In this document: one piece after another, positions 37,880 through 46,645 of the stretch
Numbering within the stretch: the first letter of the stretch is position 1
Layout: each line of letters opens with the position of its first letter
Assembly (NCBI GenBank): GCA_910586565.1
Contig: CAJUIT010000006.1
Coordinates: 89,456 to 153,455 of the forward strand
Source of the DNA: an uncultured Muribaculaceae bacterium
GTDB lineage: Bacteria; Bacteroidota; Bacteroidia; Bacteroidales; Muribaculaceae
Direction of reading: 5' to 3'
DNA length: 64,000 nt
Program-made: the position numbers and the translations under genes
The notes under the pieces: model-generated
Told to the model about the DNA's origin: nothing
Databases searched by the model: none
The model's input: only the letters and a program-made list of their open reading frames with translations

Positions 37880-38004
37880 AGACAAAAGAGAAAAGGACGA
37901 AAGACGAAAAGACAAAAAGACGAAAGACAAAAAGCGATAATAGTCGAGAGTTTTTAGCTTCTTGTCTTTCGTCTTTTGTCTTTTGTCCTTTCGTCTTTTG
38001 TCCT
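37880..38004. repeat. Long purine/pyrimidine hairpin of GACAAAAGACGAAA-type units
   Basis: The left half (37880-37935) is almost pure purine in units like GACGAAAAGACAAAA; the right half (37955-38004) is the complement, giving a hairpin of roughly 45 bp per arm with a short AT-rich loop. The same unit recurs at 53683-53713. The rest of the 316-bp gap holds nothing recognisable. Confidence 0.75.
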
Positions 38005-38015
38005 TAAATGGGATG

Positions 38016-40247
38016 TCAGCTTTTATCGGGGAGGGTGCGGCCAAGAAAGCGTACTAATGTTCCGAGGTCGGAATCGGAAACATCGTCGGCAAGGTAGTTC
38101 CGCAGCTCGTCGTAACGTGCCTGCCTCCCCAATTTTTCCATCGCCGACCTCACGGCATTCACCGCCACCGGGGTGAACACATCCTCAACCGACAGTTCAC
38201 CGGCGTCGACAAAACGCATGAGATGGGTAGTGATTGTCGATGCGGCCAATCCGCGCGCCGACGCGATTTCGGCCCGCGACATCCCTTTGCCGAACATTTC
38301 CATCGTCACCTCATGGCTCGGAATCTTCTTTTCGGCAGGCTGTTTTGTTTTCGCCGCACGGGGCTTCTTCACCTCGCGGTCGAGTCGTCCCCCTTTCGCC
38401 ACCTTTTTCAAGGCATCCTCACGCGAGGAATCGAGCGATGCTATCTGCTTGAACCGAAGATAGCTTTGAGCCGTGAAACCATGTTGGGCAATACCATCGA
38501 GCAGCCACAGGTGCTTGTCGAGTGCCTGCCGCAAATCGGCCACCAAATCCTTCACCCTCTGCGAGGCTTTCTTGTTGTCGGTTCGCACAGCGGCAGCCCT
38601 TTTGAGCGAGTCACCGAAAATCGAGGCAAGGGTTGCTTTGAAATAAACAGCGCTTTTAGTAACCCGCTCGAGAAATGCCGGCTCACACAAAGATTCGTAG
38701 GGCATATTGCTGAGCATGGCAATCCATTTGTCGGCAACCTCCACCACTTTCTCACGCAGCCCTACGGCGATTTCGTTCTGAGTGAGCGTTTCCACGGGGA
38801 ATGAATGGCGGAACGTTTGGTTGAGCTGCCGTTCAAGCGAACTTTGGAATGCGGCAAGCTCCCCGAAATTAAACAGATCGATGAGCAGATGGCGGTAGAA
38901 CTCACGTTTAATCGCAGGCAGACGCTCAATGCTTCGCGATGCCTCCTCATCCTGCCGGGCGATGTAGGCCTCAACCTGCGGGTCTCCCCCTAACCGGCCG
39001 GCTCCGATGGGTGTGGCGAGCACAATCCCTTCGAGTGTCTTGCAACGGCTAAGAGCCACATACACCTGCCCCGGAGCGAACGATGCCCCTGCATCGATGA
39101 TAACCCGTTCGAAAGTCAACCCCTGACTTTTATGGATGGTTATGGCCCATGCGAGCCGTAGCGGGAGTTGCGAGAATGTGCCCTGCACCTGAGTCTCCAC
39201 CACGTTTGTGGCATCGTTGACAGTGTATTTGGCGTTCTCCCACACCTGCGGAGCAACCTCAATAGGGGTGCTTTCACCCGGGCACATCACTTTCACGCAT
39301 CCGGGGTCGGCATAGACAACATGCCCGATTTTTCCGTTGTAGTAGCGCCGCTCGGTCGACGGGTCGTTTTTCACAAACATCACCTGCGCGCCCACTTTCA
39401 GTTCCAGACGTTCGGCGGTCGGGTAGGCATATTCGGGGAACACACCTTCAATGCGGGCATTGTAGTGAAACTTCGGCTGCCTTATCCGCTCAAGCTCGGT
39501 GAGGTTGTAGCTGTCGGCCGAATGGTTGTGGGTTGTGAGGCGGATGTAGCCGCTGTCGGGCTGCGGCCTGAATCGCGGGTCGAGCCTTGTGTTGAGCAAC
39601 TTGAAATCATCGGCGGTCATGGCGTTGTCGCGCACGTGGTTGAGCAGCCCCACGAATGCTTCGTTCTGCTGGCGGTAAACCTTGGTGAGTTCGATTGTCA
39701 CGTAGGGAATCTGAGCGAGAGCCCGGCTTCCGAAAAAATAGGGGGTGGAATAGTGGTTGCGCAGCATGGCCTCATCCTGCGGTGTGAGCACCGGAGCAAG
39801 CTGCTGCAAATCACCAATCATTAGCAATTGCACTCCTCCGAACGGGCGGGAATTGCGGCGATATTTGCGCAGGGCGTTGTCGATGGCATCGAGCAAATCG
39901 GCCCTCACCATAGAAATCTCATCAATCACAAGCATGTCGAGCGCCCGGATGATGCGCAGCTTCTCTTTCGAGAAGTTGAACTTGTCGCGGTAGTCCGACC
40001 CGGGCACGAATGGGCTCAGGGGGAGCTGAAAAAAGGAATGGATGGTAACGCCGGCGGCGTTGATGGCAGCCACACCGGTGGGAGCCACCACAACCATCGA
40101 CTTGGCGCTCCGCTGCCGCAATGTTTTCAGGAATGTGGTTTTGCCGGTGCCTGCCTTACCGGTGAGAAAAATGCTCACCCCGGTGTGCTCGGCATATTCC
40201 CATGCCAGTTCCAATTCACGATTATGTTCGGTTAGCTGCTCTTCCAT
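38016..40247 (-). CDS. PIF1-like helicase with C-terminal HTH_40 domain
   Basis: The 743-residue protein starts at ATG 40247 (MEEQLTEHNREL), since the upstream extension is not conserved-looking. It has Walker A GKAGTGKTT (about residues 30-38), Walker B MLVIDEISM (about 103-111), superfamily 1B motifs LTKVYRQ, AWAITIHKSQGLTFERVIID and YVALSRC, and near the C terminus a helix-turn-helix (FGKGMSRAEIASARGLAAST) of the HTH_40 type found in RecQ tails. It likely unwinds DNA 5' to 3' during repair or fork restart. Confidence 0.9.
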   Translation of the reverse strand: MEEQLTEHNRELELAWEYAEHTGVSIFLTGKAGTGKTTFLKTLRQRSAKSMVVVAPTGVAAINAAGVTIHSFFQLPLSPFVPGSDYRDKFNFSKEKLRIIRALDMLVIDEISMVRADLLDAIDNALRKYRRNSRPFGGVQLLMIGDLQQLAPVLTPQDEAMLRNHYSTPYFFGSRALAQIPYVTIELTKVYRQQNEAFVGLLNHVRDNAMTADDFKLLNTRLDPRFRPQPDSGYIRLTTHNHSADSYNLTELERIRQPKFHYNARIEGVFPEYAYPTAERLELKVGAQVMFVKNDPSTERRYYNGKIGHVVYADPGCVKVMCPGESTPIEVAPQVWENAKYTVNDATNVVETQVQGTFSQLPLRLAWAITIHKSQGLTFERVIIDAGASFAPGQVYVALSRCKTLEGIVLATPIGAGRLGGDPQVEAYIARQDEEASRSIERLPAIKREFYRHLLIDLFNFGELAAFQSSLERQLNQTFRHSFPVETLTQNEIAVGLREKVVEVADKWIAMLSNMPYESLCEPAFLERVTKSAVYFKATLASIFGDSLKRAAAVRTDNKKASQRVKDLVADLRQALDKHLWLLDGIAQHGFTAQSYLRFKQIASLDSSREDALKKVAKGGRLDREVKKPRAAKTKQPAEKKIPSHEVTMEMFGKGMSRAEIASARGLAASTITTHLMRFVDAGELSVEDVFTPVAVNAVRSAMEKLGRQARYDELRNYLADDVSDSDLGTLVRFLGRTLPDKS

Positions 40248-40302
40248 ATTCTTAATGCTGTTAACTATTGACGTGTTGAGAGCCTTTTCACTGCTTTTCA
40301 AC

Positions 40303-40345
40303 AACGAAGCCGCGCCAAACATTGATTGGCCACGGCTTCGTTTTT
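40303..40345 (+). terminator. Hairpin between helicase and pRiA4b-like genes
   Basis: AACGAAGCCG (40303-40312) pairs with CGGCTTCGTT (40333-40342), with a T run only on the plus strand. On the minus strand, where the genes read, it would be a weak terminator. Confidence 0.5.
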
Positions 40346-40458
40346 CCATTTCACACGCCCGGCATGCCGCCTTCACACGGCAGCTCCACGTCGGCGTGCA
40401 GGTTTATGATTTTGTGTTTTTTGAAACGGGTGGAGGTCAACCCGTTTCCACGCCATGC

Positions 40459-41019
40459 TTATTGGTCGAATGTCATTTCGTCGAATCCGGCGATATCGAA
40501 CTCATCGTCGTTGAACGAGTCGGAGCCGTAGAAATCCTCATCCATATCCTCGGCGGCAGCCTGAGCGGCGCTCTTGGCTTTGGCATCGGTCTTGGCCTCG
40601 AACTCCATGAGGTCGACATTCTGCGAGGGAGCTTTCCCGAGCGAAAGCGTGCACACGGGGTCTTTGAGGTTCTTGCCGGGGATAAGCTCCTTCATCTCCA
40701 TGAAGAATGAGCGGTCGGTCATGTAGTCGAATGTGAACATCATGCGCTGACCCTCGTCATCAATCATGTCGGAGAGCACGGTATCCTCCATCAGATACAC
40801 GTCCTGAGCCGAGTCGGTGCCCATATCCTCCATTGTCACCTCTTTCTCTTTCTCCCAATTGTCGGAGCAGAGGAAAAACGACGACATCTCGTTTTTGTCA
40901 TAGTCAACACTGTCGCAGATAGCGTTTTTCAAATCAAGGAAGGTGGCATCGGCGTCGATTTTAATCTCACGCTTGAAGTTCTCCACTTCGTCGGACACTA
41001 TGCGAAAATTGAATATCAT
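40459..41019 (-). CDS. pRiA4b ORF-3-like (IS1096 TnpR-like) protein
   Basis: The 186-residue acidic protein matches the Bacteroidales version of the plasmid pRiA4b ORF-3 family (MIFNFRIVSDEVENFKREIK, DATFLDLKNAICDSVDYD, FFLCSDNWEKEKEVTMEDMG, TFDYMTDRSFFMEMKE). The tail is very acidic (DMDEDFYGSDSFNDDEFD). Despite the family name there is no transposon around it; the gene is a stable chromosomal one in this order. Its function is unknown. Confidence 0.8.
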   Translation of the reverse strand: MIFNFRIVSDEVENFKREIKIDADATFLDLKNAICDSVDYDKNEMSSFFLCSDNWEKEKEVTMEDMGTDSAQDVYLMEDTVLSDMIDDEGQRMMFTFDYMTDRSFFMEMKELIPGKNLKDPVCTLSLGKAPSQNVDLMEFEAKTDAKAKSAAQAAAEDMDEDFYGSDSFNDDEFDIAGFDEMTFDQ

Positions 41020-41201
41020 GTGGGGTATATTTTTATTGACAAATATTTCTCTTCTTTAGAACGTCACAAAGGTAAAAATTTATGTGCACTCACAACAAAA
41101 ATTCCCCACGAAATTTTTTCACAAGTTAGCAGGCACCCCCGCCCCCCCGCTCACAACTCGCTGCCATAATGGCAGGAGAAGAGTTCCGCCCGACAAAAAA
41201 C

Positions 41202-41249
41202 AACGGAAACCGGCACCGCAACCGAGTGCGGCACAAGTTTCCGTTTTTT
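41202..41249. terminator. Bidirectional terminator after lrp-like gene
   Basis: Outer arms AACGGAAAC (41202-41210) and GTTTCCGTT (41237-41245) and an inner GCACCGCA/TGCGGCAC pair; T runs flank both sides. Confidence 0.8.
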
Positions 41250-41307
41250 ATCAATAAACCGTTGTGTTATGCCCGCGCGGGGCACACACCCGGGGTTAAC
41301 TGCGCTC

Positions 41308-41778
41308 TCAGGCCTTCTTTGTGGTGACGGGGAGGGCGCGACTGAAAACTTCGCGGAACGAAACGAGGGTTTCGGTGCGGAGCAGACCCAGCGGTTGCAG
41401 TTTTTCGTGAATGAGGTGGAGAAGATGCTCGTTGTCGCGGGCATAGAGTTTCACCAGCATGTCATACTGACCAGTGGTGAAGTGGCACTCAACAACTTCG
41501 GGCACCTCTTTGAGGCGCTCAACAACTTCGTTAAATTTATCGGGTTCCTTGAGGAAAATGCCCACAAACGCACATGTGTCGTAGCCCAGAGTGGTGGGTT
41601 TGATGAGTGCGCGCGAACCTTCGAGAATGTTAGTAGCCTGAAGTTTGGCTATGCGCTGATGGATGGCAGCGCCCGAAACGCCACATTCACGGGCTATTTC
41701 CAAAAACGGTTTGCGGCCGTTGTCGACCAGCATCTGAAGAATCTTGGTGTCAAGGTTGTCAATGTGTAAGCGTGACAT
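41308..41778 (-). CDS. Lrp/AsnC-family transcriptional regulator
   Basis: The 156-residue protein has an N-terminal HTH (LDTKILQMLVDNGRKPFLEI, then CGVSGAAIHQRIAKLQ) and a C-terminal RAM/ACT-like domain (GYDTCAFVGIFL, TGQYDMLVKLYA). Such proteins form octamers and respond to amino acids. It is monocistronic, between a terminator and a long AT-rich intergenic region; the target genes cannot be read from context. Confidence 0.92.
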   Translation of the reverse strand: MSRLHIDNLDTKILQMLVDNGRKPFLEIARECGVSGAAIHQRIAKLQATNILEGSRALIKPTTLGYDTCAFVGIFLKEPDKFNEVVERLKEVPEVVECHFTTGQYDMLVKLYARDNEHLLHLIHEKLQPLGLLRTETLVSFREVFSRALPVTTKKA

Positions 41779-42112
41779 ACTTTAAGAATCGTTGTTGATT
41801 AAGTTTTTAATATTCCCTATTACAGTCTCGATTGGTAATTCGGCCGGCAGCGGCAATTGTCTGCCACGTTTCCCATTGGGAAAAAGATGAGAGCCATTCC
41901 GAAGCGCGGGCCAAAGTGAAATACCTTAGATTAGCGCCGGGAGATGTTTAAAATCCTAATAGCCGAAACCGTGATAAATCTCCGCCATTTTATCAAACAG
42001 ACTCCCGTTTTGCAAACGTTTTATCGTTAGTTTCGACAAAGATAGAATAAAAAATTTAAATGTGGAAATTTTATTACGCTACTTTTTACCACTTCTTTGC
42101 ATTACAAACCTA

Positions 42113-42238
42113 TTGCAAAACTTATTTTTTTGTTAATTTTGTAGAGCTTTAAAAGTAGAGAGGGTTGACACATTGGCAACAAAAAGGCACCTCAATATTT
42201 TATAACACCCTACTAATCAACACGTTTGTTAATTAGTA
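42113..42238 (+). promoter_or_regulatory. Promoter and leader hairpin of znuA-like operon
   Basis: TTG (42113-42115), an 18-bp spacer and TAATTTTG (42134-42141) form a good promoter 258 bp before the ATG. In the leader, TACTAATCAAC (42211-42221) pairs with GTTAATTAGTA (42228-42238) with one mismatch; it could be a metal-regulator site or an RNA hairpin. The other part of the 620-bp gap, 41779-42112, holds nothing recognisable. Confidence 0.5.
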
Positions 42239-42398
42239 ATATCTTCACAAAGCGATGCACCATAATCCTCAGCATCGGGCAAGAAGCATTAAAAAAACTA
42301 CGGATTATCAATTTATGTTTTACAACATATTTTGCATTCAATATGCCTTTTTTATAGTCCAACAACCTTGCACACAATCTTTTAATGATTTATAAAAA

Positions 42399-43346
42399 AT
42401 GTATTTACAACAATTTCGCCATATTTCAGCAACGTTAACCCGACGTGTTTCAGCGGTGTTAGCCATTGTAATGGGCGCTGTCGGTGCCACATCATGCGGC
42501 TCCTCGGGGTCGAATGGCGGGCAAGCCGACATCTCCTCGCTGCCGCAGATAACAGTAACAGTTCCCCCGCTCGCCTATTTCGCGCAGCAAATCGGGGGTG
42601 ACAGCCTGGATGTGACCACCCTGATGCCGGCCGGAGCCGACCCCGAATCGTTTGAACCGGGACTCTCGGCCATGCGCAACCTCAGCCGCTCGGGCAACCT
42701 TGCCGTTGTGGGGCTGCTCCCGTTTGAGAAAAAGCTCGTCGCCACAATGACTGCCGGAAACCGTGCCCCCCGAGTGTTCACAATGGCTGAGGGAATCGAC
42801 CTTATCTACGGAACCCATAGTCACAGCCATTCAGATTCGGATGACGACCACCATCACGACAAAGATGCCGACCCGCACGTGTGGTCGTCGGTTAAAAACG
42901 GCCGGATTATCGCCGACAACATGCTGAGGGCAATCTTGGCGATAGCTCCCGAACATGAAACCTACTACCGCACCCGCCACGCGGCTTTAACGGCACGCCT
43001 CGATTCAATCGATGCCGAGGCCACACGCCGGCTGGGACTCATGCCTTCGCGCGCGTTCGTTATCTGGCACCCGTCGCTGAGCTATATGGCGCGCGACTAC
43101 AACCTCGATCAACTCGCTGTGAGTCTGGAAAACAAAGAGTCGTCGTCGCAGCAGATTCACCGGCTCATTGCCGAGGCATCGCAAAAAGCGCCGGTGGCAT
43201 TCCTTATCCCCGCAGGCACCGGAAACCAACGCGCTTCGGCAATCGCCGAATCGCTTCACCTCACACCTGTTGAAGTCAACCTCATGTCGGCCGACTGGGA
43301 AACCGACATAACTGAAGTTATCGACAACCTCACTTCCGCCAAATGA
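42399..43346 (+). CDS. Zinc/manganese ABC transporter solute-binding lipoprotein
   Basis: The 315-residue protein has a lipoprotein-like N terminus (VGATSC, Cys33) and the ZnuA fold: VTVPPLAYFAQQIGGD, LMPAGADPESFEPG, a His/Asp-rich loop (HSHSHSDSDDDHHHDKD, about residues 140-156) and DPHVWSSVKNG; WHPSLSYMARDYNL supplies another metal His. It captures zinc (or manganese) in the periplasm. It overlaps the ATPase gene by 4 bp. No permease gene follows. Confidence 0.88.
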   Translation: MYLQQFRHISATLTRRVSAVLAIVMGAVGATSCGSSGSNGGQADISSLPQITVTVPPLAYFAQQIGGDSLDVTTLMPAGADPESFEPGLSAMRNLSRSGNLAVVGLLPFEKKLVATMTAGNRAPRVFTMAEGIDLIYGTHSHSHSDSDDDHHHDKDADPHVWSSVKNGRIIADNMLRAILAIAPEHETYYRTRHAALTARLDSIDAEATRRLGLMPSRAFVIWHPSLSYMARDYNLDQLAVSLENKESSSQQIHRLIAEASQKAPVAFLIPAGTGNQRASAIAESLHLTPVEVNLMSADWETDITEVIDNLTSAK

Positions 43347-44089
43347 CTTTCACAACACTCAAATCAGCCACACCTATCCCCTCCTCGGAGAATCTGCGCT
43401 ATGCCGCACCGCAGTCACCTGTCATCAAACTCAACGATGTGGGGATGCAATGGGAACGGCGCCGGGTTCTCTCCAATGTCAACCTCACCGTTAACCGCGG
43501 AGATTTTCTTGCCGTGACGGGACCGAACGGCGGAGGAAAAACCACCCTTCTGCGCATCATCCTAAAACTGCTCTCCCCCACCGAAGGCTCTGTCACCTAT
43601 CTCCACAACAACGAGGAGTGTGCCAAACTCCCCATCGGCTACCTGCCGCAAAAAAACATGATTGACTCGCGCTTCCCCATTTCGGTGAGCGAAGTGATTT
43701 CATCGGGGCTGCTCGGTGTAGAGGGGCTCTCGGCAAAGCAACGCGAGGAGATGGTGCGCGACACAATCGCCCTGGTGGAACTCGATCAGCATGCACAAAA
43801 ATCAATAGGCAACCTGTCGGGAGGACAGTTGCAACGCGCCCTGTTGGGGAGAGCGCTAATCTCCAACCCCGGCATTCTTGTGCTCGACGAACCGCTCAGC
43901 TACATCGACAAGCATTTCGAGGACCATATCTACCGCATAATCGCCGACATAGCACCCTCAACCACAATCATTCTCGTCAGCCACGAAATGAGCGTAATCT
44001 CCACTATGGCCAACCGCCACATCATCGTTGACCAAACTCTCCACGAGTGCACCGCCCACCGCCACTACGTCCCCACCGACTGCAGGTAG
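43343..44089 (+). CDS. Metal ABC transporter ATPase (ZnuC-like)
   Basis: The 248-residue ATPase has Walker A (GPNGGGKTT, about residues 57-65), signature LSGGQLQRALLGRAL and Walker B ILVLDEPLSYID. Its start overlaps the stop of the binding-protein gene (ATGA). Normally a ZnuB permease follows; here a 270-bp hairpin repeat comes next and then a different operon, so the permease must be encoded elsewhere or has been lost. Confidence 0.88.
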   Translation: MTFTTLKSATPIPSSENLRYAAPQSPVIKLNDVGMQWERRRVLSNVNLTVNRGDFLAVTGPNGGGKTTLLRIILKLLSPTEGSVTYLHNNEECAKLPIGYLPQKNMIDSRFPISVSEVISSGLLGVEGLSAKQREEMVRDTIALVELDQHAQKSIGNLSGGQLQRALLGRALISNPGILVLDEPLSYIDKHFEDHIYRIIADIAPSTTIILVSHEMSVISTMANRHIIVDQTLHECTAHRHYVPTDCR

Positions 44090-44094
44090 AGAGG

Positions 44095-44355
44095 AAGAAG
44101 AAGTCAGAAGTTAGAAGCCAGAAGAAAGAAGTCAGAAATCAGAAGTCAGAAATCAGAAGTCAGTAGAAAGATATCAGATTAGAAGTCAGAGGTCAGAAGT
44201 TAGAGGAAAGAAATCTAACTCCTGACTTCTTTTTTCTGGCTTCGACTTCTGACTTCTTTCTACTGCCTTCTGATTTCTGACTTCTGACCTCTGACTTCTT
44301 TTTTCTGACTTCTGATTTCTGACTTCTGATTTCTGACTTCTGACTTCTCGCTTCT
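44095..44355. repeat. Long hairpin of AGAAGTCAGA-type units
   Basis: Left half 44095-44215 is purine-rich with repeated AGAAGTCAGAA and AGAAATCAGAA; right half 44217-44355 carries the complementary TTCTGACTTCTGATTTC units. Together they form an imperfect palindrome of about 260 bp that fills the gap after znuC. Confidence 0.8.
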
Positions 44356-44379
44356 CATTAACACTATTTAACGTGAAGA

Positions 44380-44449
44380 AACTAATTGATTAGTTGCGCA
44401 ATTAATTCCTTAGTTTTACCTTTGCCACAGAGAAACTAATTCATTAGTT
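44380..44449 (+). promoter_or_regulatory. blaI promoter bracketed by two dyad operators
   Basis: TTG (44394-44396), a 20-bp spacer and TACCTTTG (44417-44424) form the promoter. AACTAATTGATTAGTT (44380-44395) overlaps the -33 element and AACTAATTCATTAGTT (44434-44449) lies over the start of transcription; both are 7-bp dyads with a 2-bp centre. This is what BlaI-type autorepression would need. Confidence 0.7.
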
Positions 44450-44460
44450 ATTTCACGGAT

Positions 44461-44856
44461 ATGAAAGCAGGAAGAAAACGACAGGTACTCACCGAAAAAG
44501 AAGCATTGATAATGCGCATGCTTTGGGAAAACGGCCCTCTGTTTGTGCGTGAGATGGTTGAACGCTATCCCGAACCGCGGCCACACTTCAACACCGTTGC
44601 CACAACAGTGCGCATTCTCGAAGAGAAAGGCTACGTTGGCCACGAAGTGTTGGGCTCATCCCACCGGTTCTTCGCCATTGCCCGCAAAAACGATTTCCGC
44701 GACCGCTCGCTCGCCGATGTGATACGCGACTATTTCGACAACTCCTACAAAAGCGCAGTGTCGGCATTGGCCGAAGAGGAGAAAATCTCGGTTGACGAGC
44801 TTCGCGAAATCATCGACTTAATCGAGAGTAAAAATTCAAATAAACCGGAAGCCTGA
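44461..44856 (+). CDS. BlaI/MecI/CopY-family repressor
   Basis: The 131-residue protein is a winged-helix repressor (LTEKEALIMRMLWENGPLFV, HFNTVATTVRILEEKGYVGH, about residues 10-65) with a C-terminal dimer domain containing LAEEEKISVDELREIIDLIE. Proteolysis by a BlaR1 partner normally inactivates it. The partner follows after 24 bp, and two dyads flank the promoter. Confidence 0.92.
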   Translation: MKAGRKRQVLTEKEALIMRMLWENGPLFVREMVERYPEPRPHFNTVATTVRILEEKGYVGHEVLGSSHRFFAIARKNDFRDRSLADVIRDYFDNSYKSAVSALAEEEKISVDELREIIDLIESKNSNKPEA

Positions 44857-44880
44857 ACCGACCGCAAAAACAATTGAATT

Positions 44881-46533
44881 ATGGGCGAAATCCTTGCATA
44901 CTCACTCAGCTCGGCCTTGATGCTCGCATGCATGTATCTCATCTACAAATGGATGCTGGCCGGAGAAAACCAACACAGTTACAACCGATTGCTGCTGTGG
45001 GGCATCTATGCCGTGGCATTGTCGGCACCGGTTCTCATGCCGCAAATTGCCGACCTGTTCAAACAGAGGCAGGCAGCGGCTCCGCAACAGGGCATAATCG
45101 CACTCGAACTTCCCGAAATCTCTTTGGCCGAACCATCACAGGGGGGAGCCACACTGCCGGCTATAATTTTGGCCCTGTATCTGCTTGGTGTCGTAGTAGT
45201 TGCCGGCTACACAGCAATGGTTGGATGGCGCCTGTGGCGGGTTATCTCCTCGGGCGAAAAAATCAGGCAACGCAATTACACCCTGGTGCTCATCGACAAC
45301 AACGACATTGCCCCCTTCAGCTGGGTGCGCTTCATTGTGATGAACCGCAACGACTATTCAGCCTCGGGCCACGTTATCACCCTCCATGAAAGCCGCCACC
45401 TTGCCGCACGCCATTGGATTGACCTTTTGTTTGCCCAGCTCGTGTGCATTTTGCAATGGTTCAACCCCGCAGCATGGCTCATGCGCGAGGAACTGAAAAC
45501 GGTTCATGAATATCAGGCCGACGCCGCCGTGCTCGCCTCGGGCACCGATGCCCGGCAATATCAAATGCTATTAATTAAAAAGGCTGTTGGCGCGAGATTC
45601 CCGTCACTTGCCAACAGCCTGAATCACAGTAAACTTAAAAAACGTGTAACTATGATGTACAAATCAAAAACATCGACAGGCCGACGCCTTCGCGCTCTGG
45701 CCCTCATCCCCGCAGGAGCTTTGGCTCTGTTCGTTACCAACATCCCGGCTGTGGCATCGGCATTGGCCGACGCATCGGCTGCCGAGCTTTCGCTTCCCGA
45801 GAGCAAAGTTAGTGAAAATGTAGCTAACGGGCAACCGGCAACCCCTACGGTGATTTCACTTGTGGCAACTCCCGCCGAAGCCACACCCGACGCCACTCCG
45901 GCCCAAAAAGCCGAACGCATCGAGACGGTGCAAACCTCCGAGGGTGTGATGACCATAAAAGTTGACAGCTCTAAGGAATTGGCCGGCTCACCCGACATTT
46001 ATGTAAACGGCGAGAAACTCGCTTCGTCCGACGAACTGAACACCATCCCCTCCGACCGCATTGAATCAATGAGAGTTGACAAGTCGGGCAAAACTCCCGC
46101 CATCTACATCACGCTCCGCGATGCCAACGCCCCCAAAAGCGAAGCTGCGGAAAAAGAGCCTGTCAAACTTGCTCAGAACGGTGCCTACAACGCAGTGGAA
46201 GAGATGCCCAAGTTCCCCGGCGGCGAAAGCGAGATGCTCAACTTCATCGCAACACACATGGTTTATCCCAAGGAAGCGATGGATGCCGGAATTGATGGTC
46301 GCGTGATTGTGAAATTTGTTGTTGGAAGCGACGGCAAGGTGCGCGACGTAAACGTTCTGCGTGGCAAACACCCCGCCCTCGATGCCGAAGCATGCCGCGT
46401 GGTGGCAGAGCTCCCCGATTTCATCCCCGGCAAGATTGATGGCAAAGCGGTTGACTGCAACTACGTTCTTCCCGTAAGCTTCAAGCTTACCGGCGACCCC
46501 GACCCTGCGCCCGCAGCTGAACAGGGCAAATAA
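44881..46533 (+). CDS. BlaR1/M56-type metallopeptidase fused to TonB C-terminal domain
   Basis: The 550-residue protein has N-terminal membrane segments (about residues 5-20, 35-52, 95-115), an M56 peptidase domain with the zinc motif HESRH (about residues 169-173) and EYQADAAVLASG, a further membrane segment at about 270-288, a Pro/Ala/Thr-rich linker, and a C-terminal TonB domain (about 440-540, MPKFPGGESEMLNFIATHMV, DGRVIVKFVVGSDGKVRDV). The M56 part probably cleaves the upstream repressor; the TonB part could contact outer membrane receptors. This fusion is common in Bacteroidetes, and its signal is unknown. Confidence 0.88.
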   Translation: MGEILAYSLSSALMLACMYLIYKWMLAGENQHSYNRLLLWGIYAVALSAPVLMPQIADLFKQRQAAAPQQGIIALELPEISLAEPSQGGATLPAIILALYLLGVVVVAGYTAMVGWRLWRVISSGEKIRQRNYTLVLIDNNDIAPFSWVRFIVMNRNDYSASGHVITLHESRHLAARHWIDLLFAQLVCILQWFNPAAWLMREELKTVHEYQADAAVLASGTDARQYQMLLIKKAVGARFPSLANSLNHSKLKKRVTMMYKSKTSTGRRLRALALIPAGALALFVTNIPAVASALADASAAELSLPESKVSENVANGQPATPTVISLVATPAEATPDATPAQKAERIETVQTSEGVMTIKVDSSKELAGSPDIYVNGEKLASSDELNTIPSDRIESMRVDKSGKTPAIYITLRDANAPKSEAAEKEPVKLAQNGAYNAVEEMPKFPGGESEMLNFIATHMVYPKEAMDAGIDGRVIVKFVVGSDGKVRDVNVLRGKHPALDAEACRVVAELPDFIPGKIDGKAVDCNYVLPVSFKLTGDPDPAPAAEQGK

Positions 46534-46581
46534 ACCTCACCACAAACAGCACTAAATTAACATAAAGATCAACCTGCAATC

Positions 46582-46645
46582 CAAAGGCGGTGTGTCAAAA
46601 GTCATGACACACCGCCTTGTTTTCATCCGGATGGTGAGGGTGCTG
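46582..46645. repeat. Dispersed hairpin-plus-tail repeat, copy B
   Basis: The same arms as copy A (CAAAGGCGGTGTGTCA at 46582-46597, complement at 46605-46619) followed by TTTTC and then GTGAGGGTGCTGTCAGAA (46628-46645). It probably terminates the blaR operon. Confidence 0.7.

Noticed and set aside
40459..41019. Transposon gene (because of the IS1096 family name)
   Set aside because: There are no terminal repeats or transposase nearby, and the protein family is common in chromosomes.
44095..44355. CRISPR array
   Set aside because: The units are short, irregular and complementary to each other, with no spacers of constant length and no cas genes.
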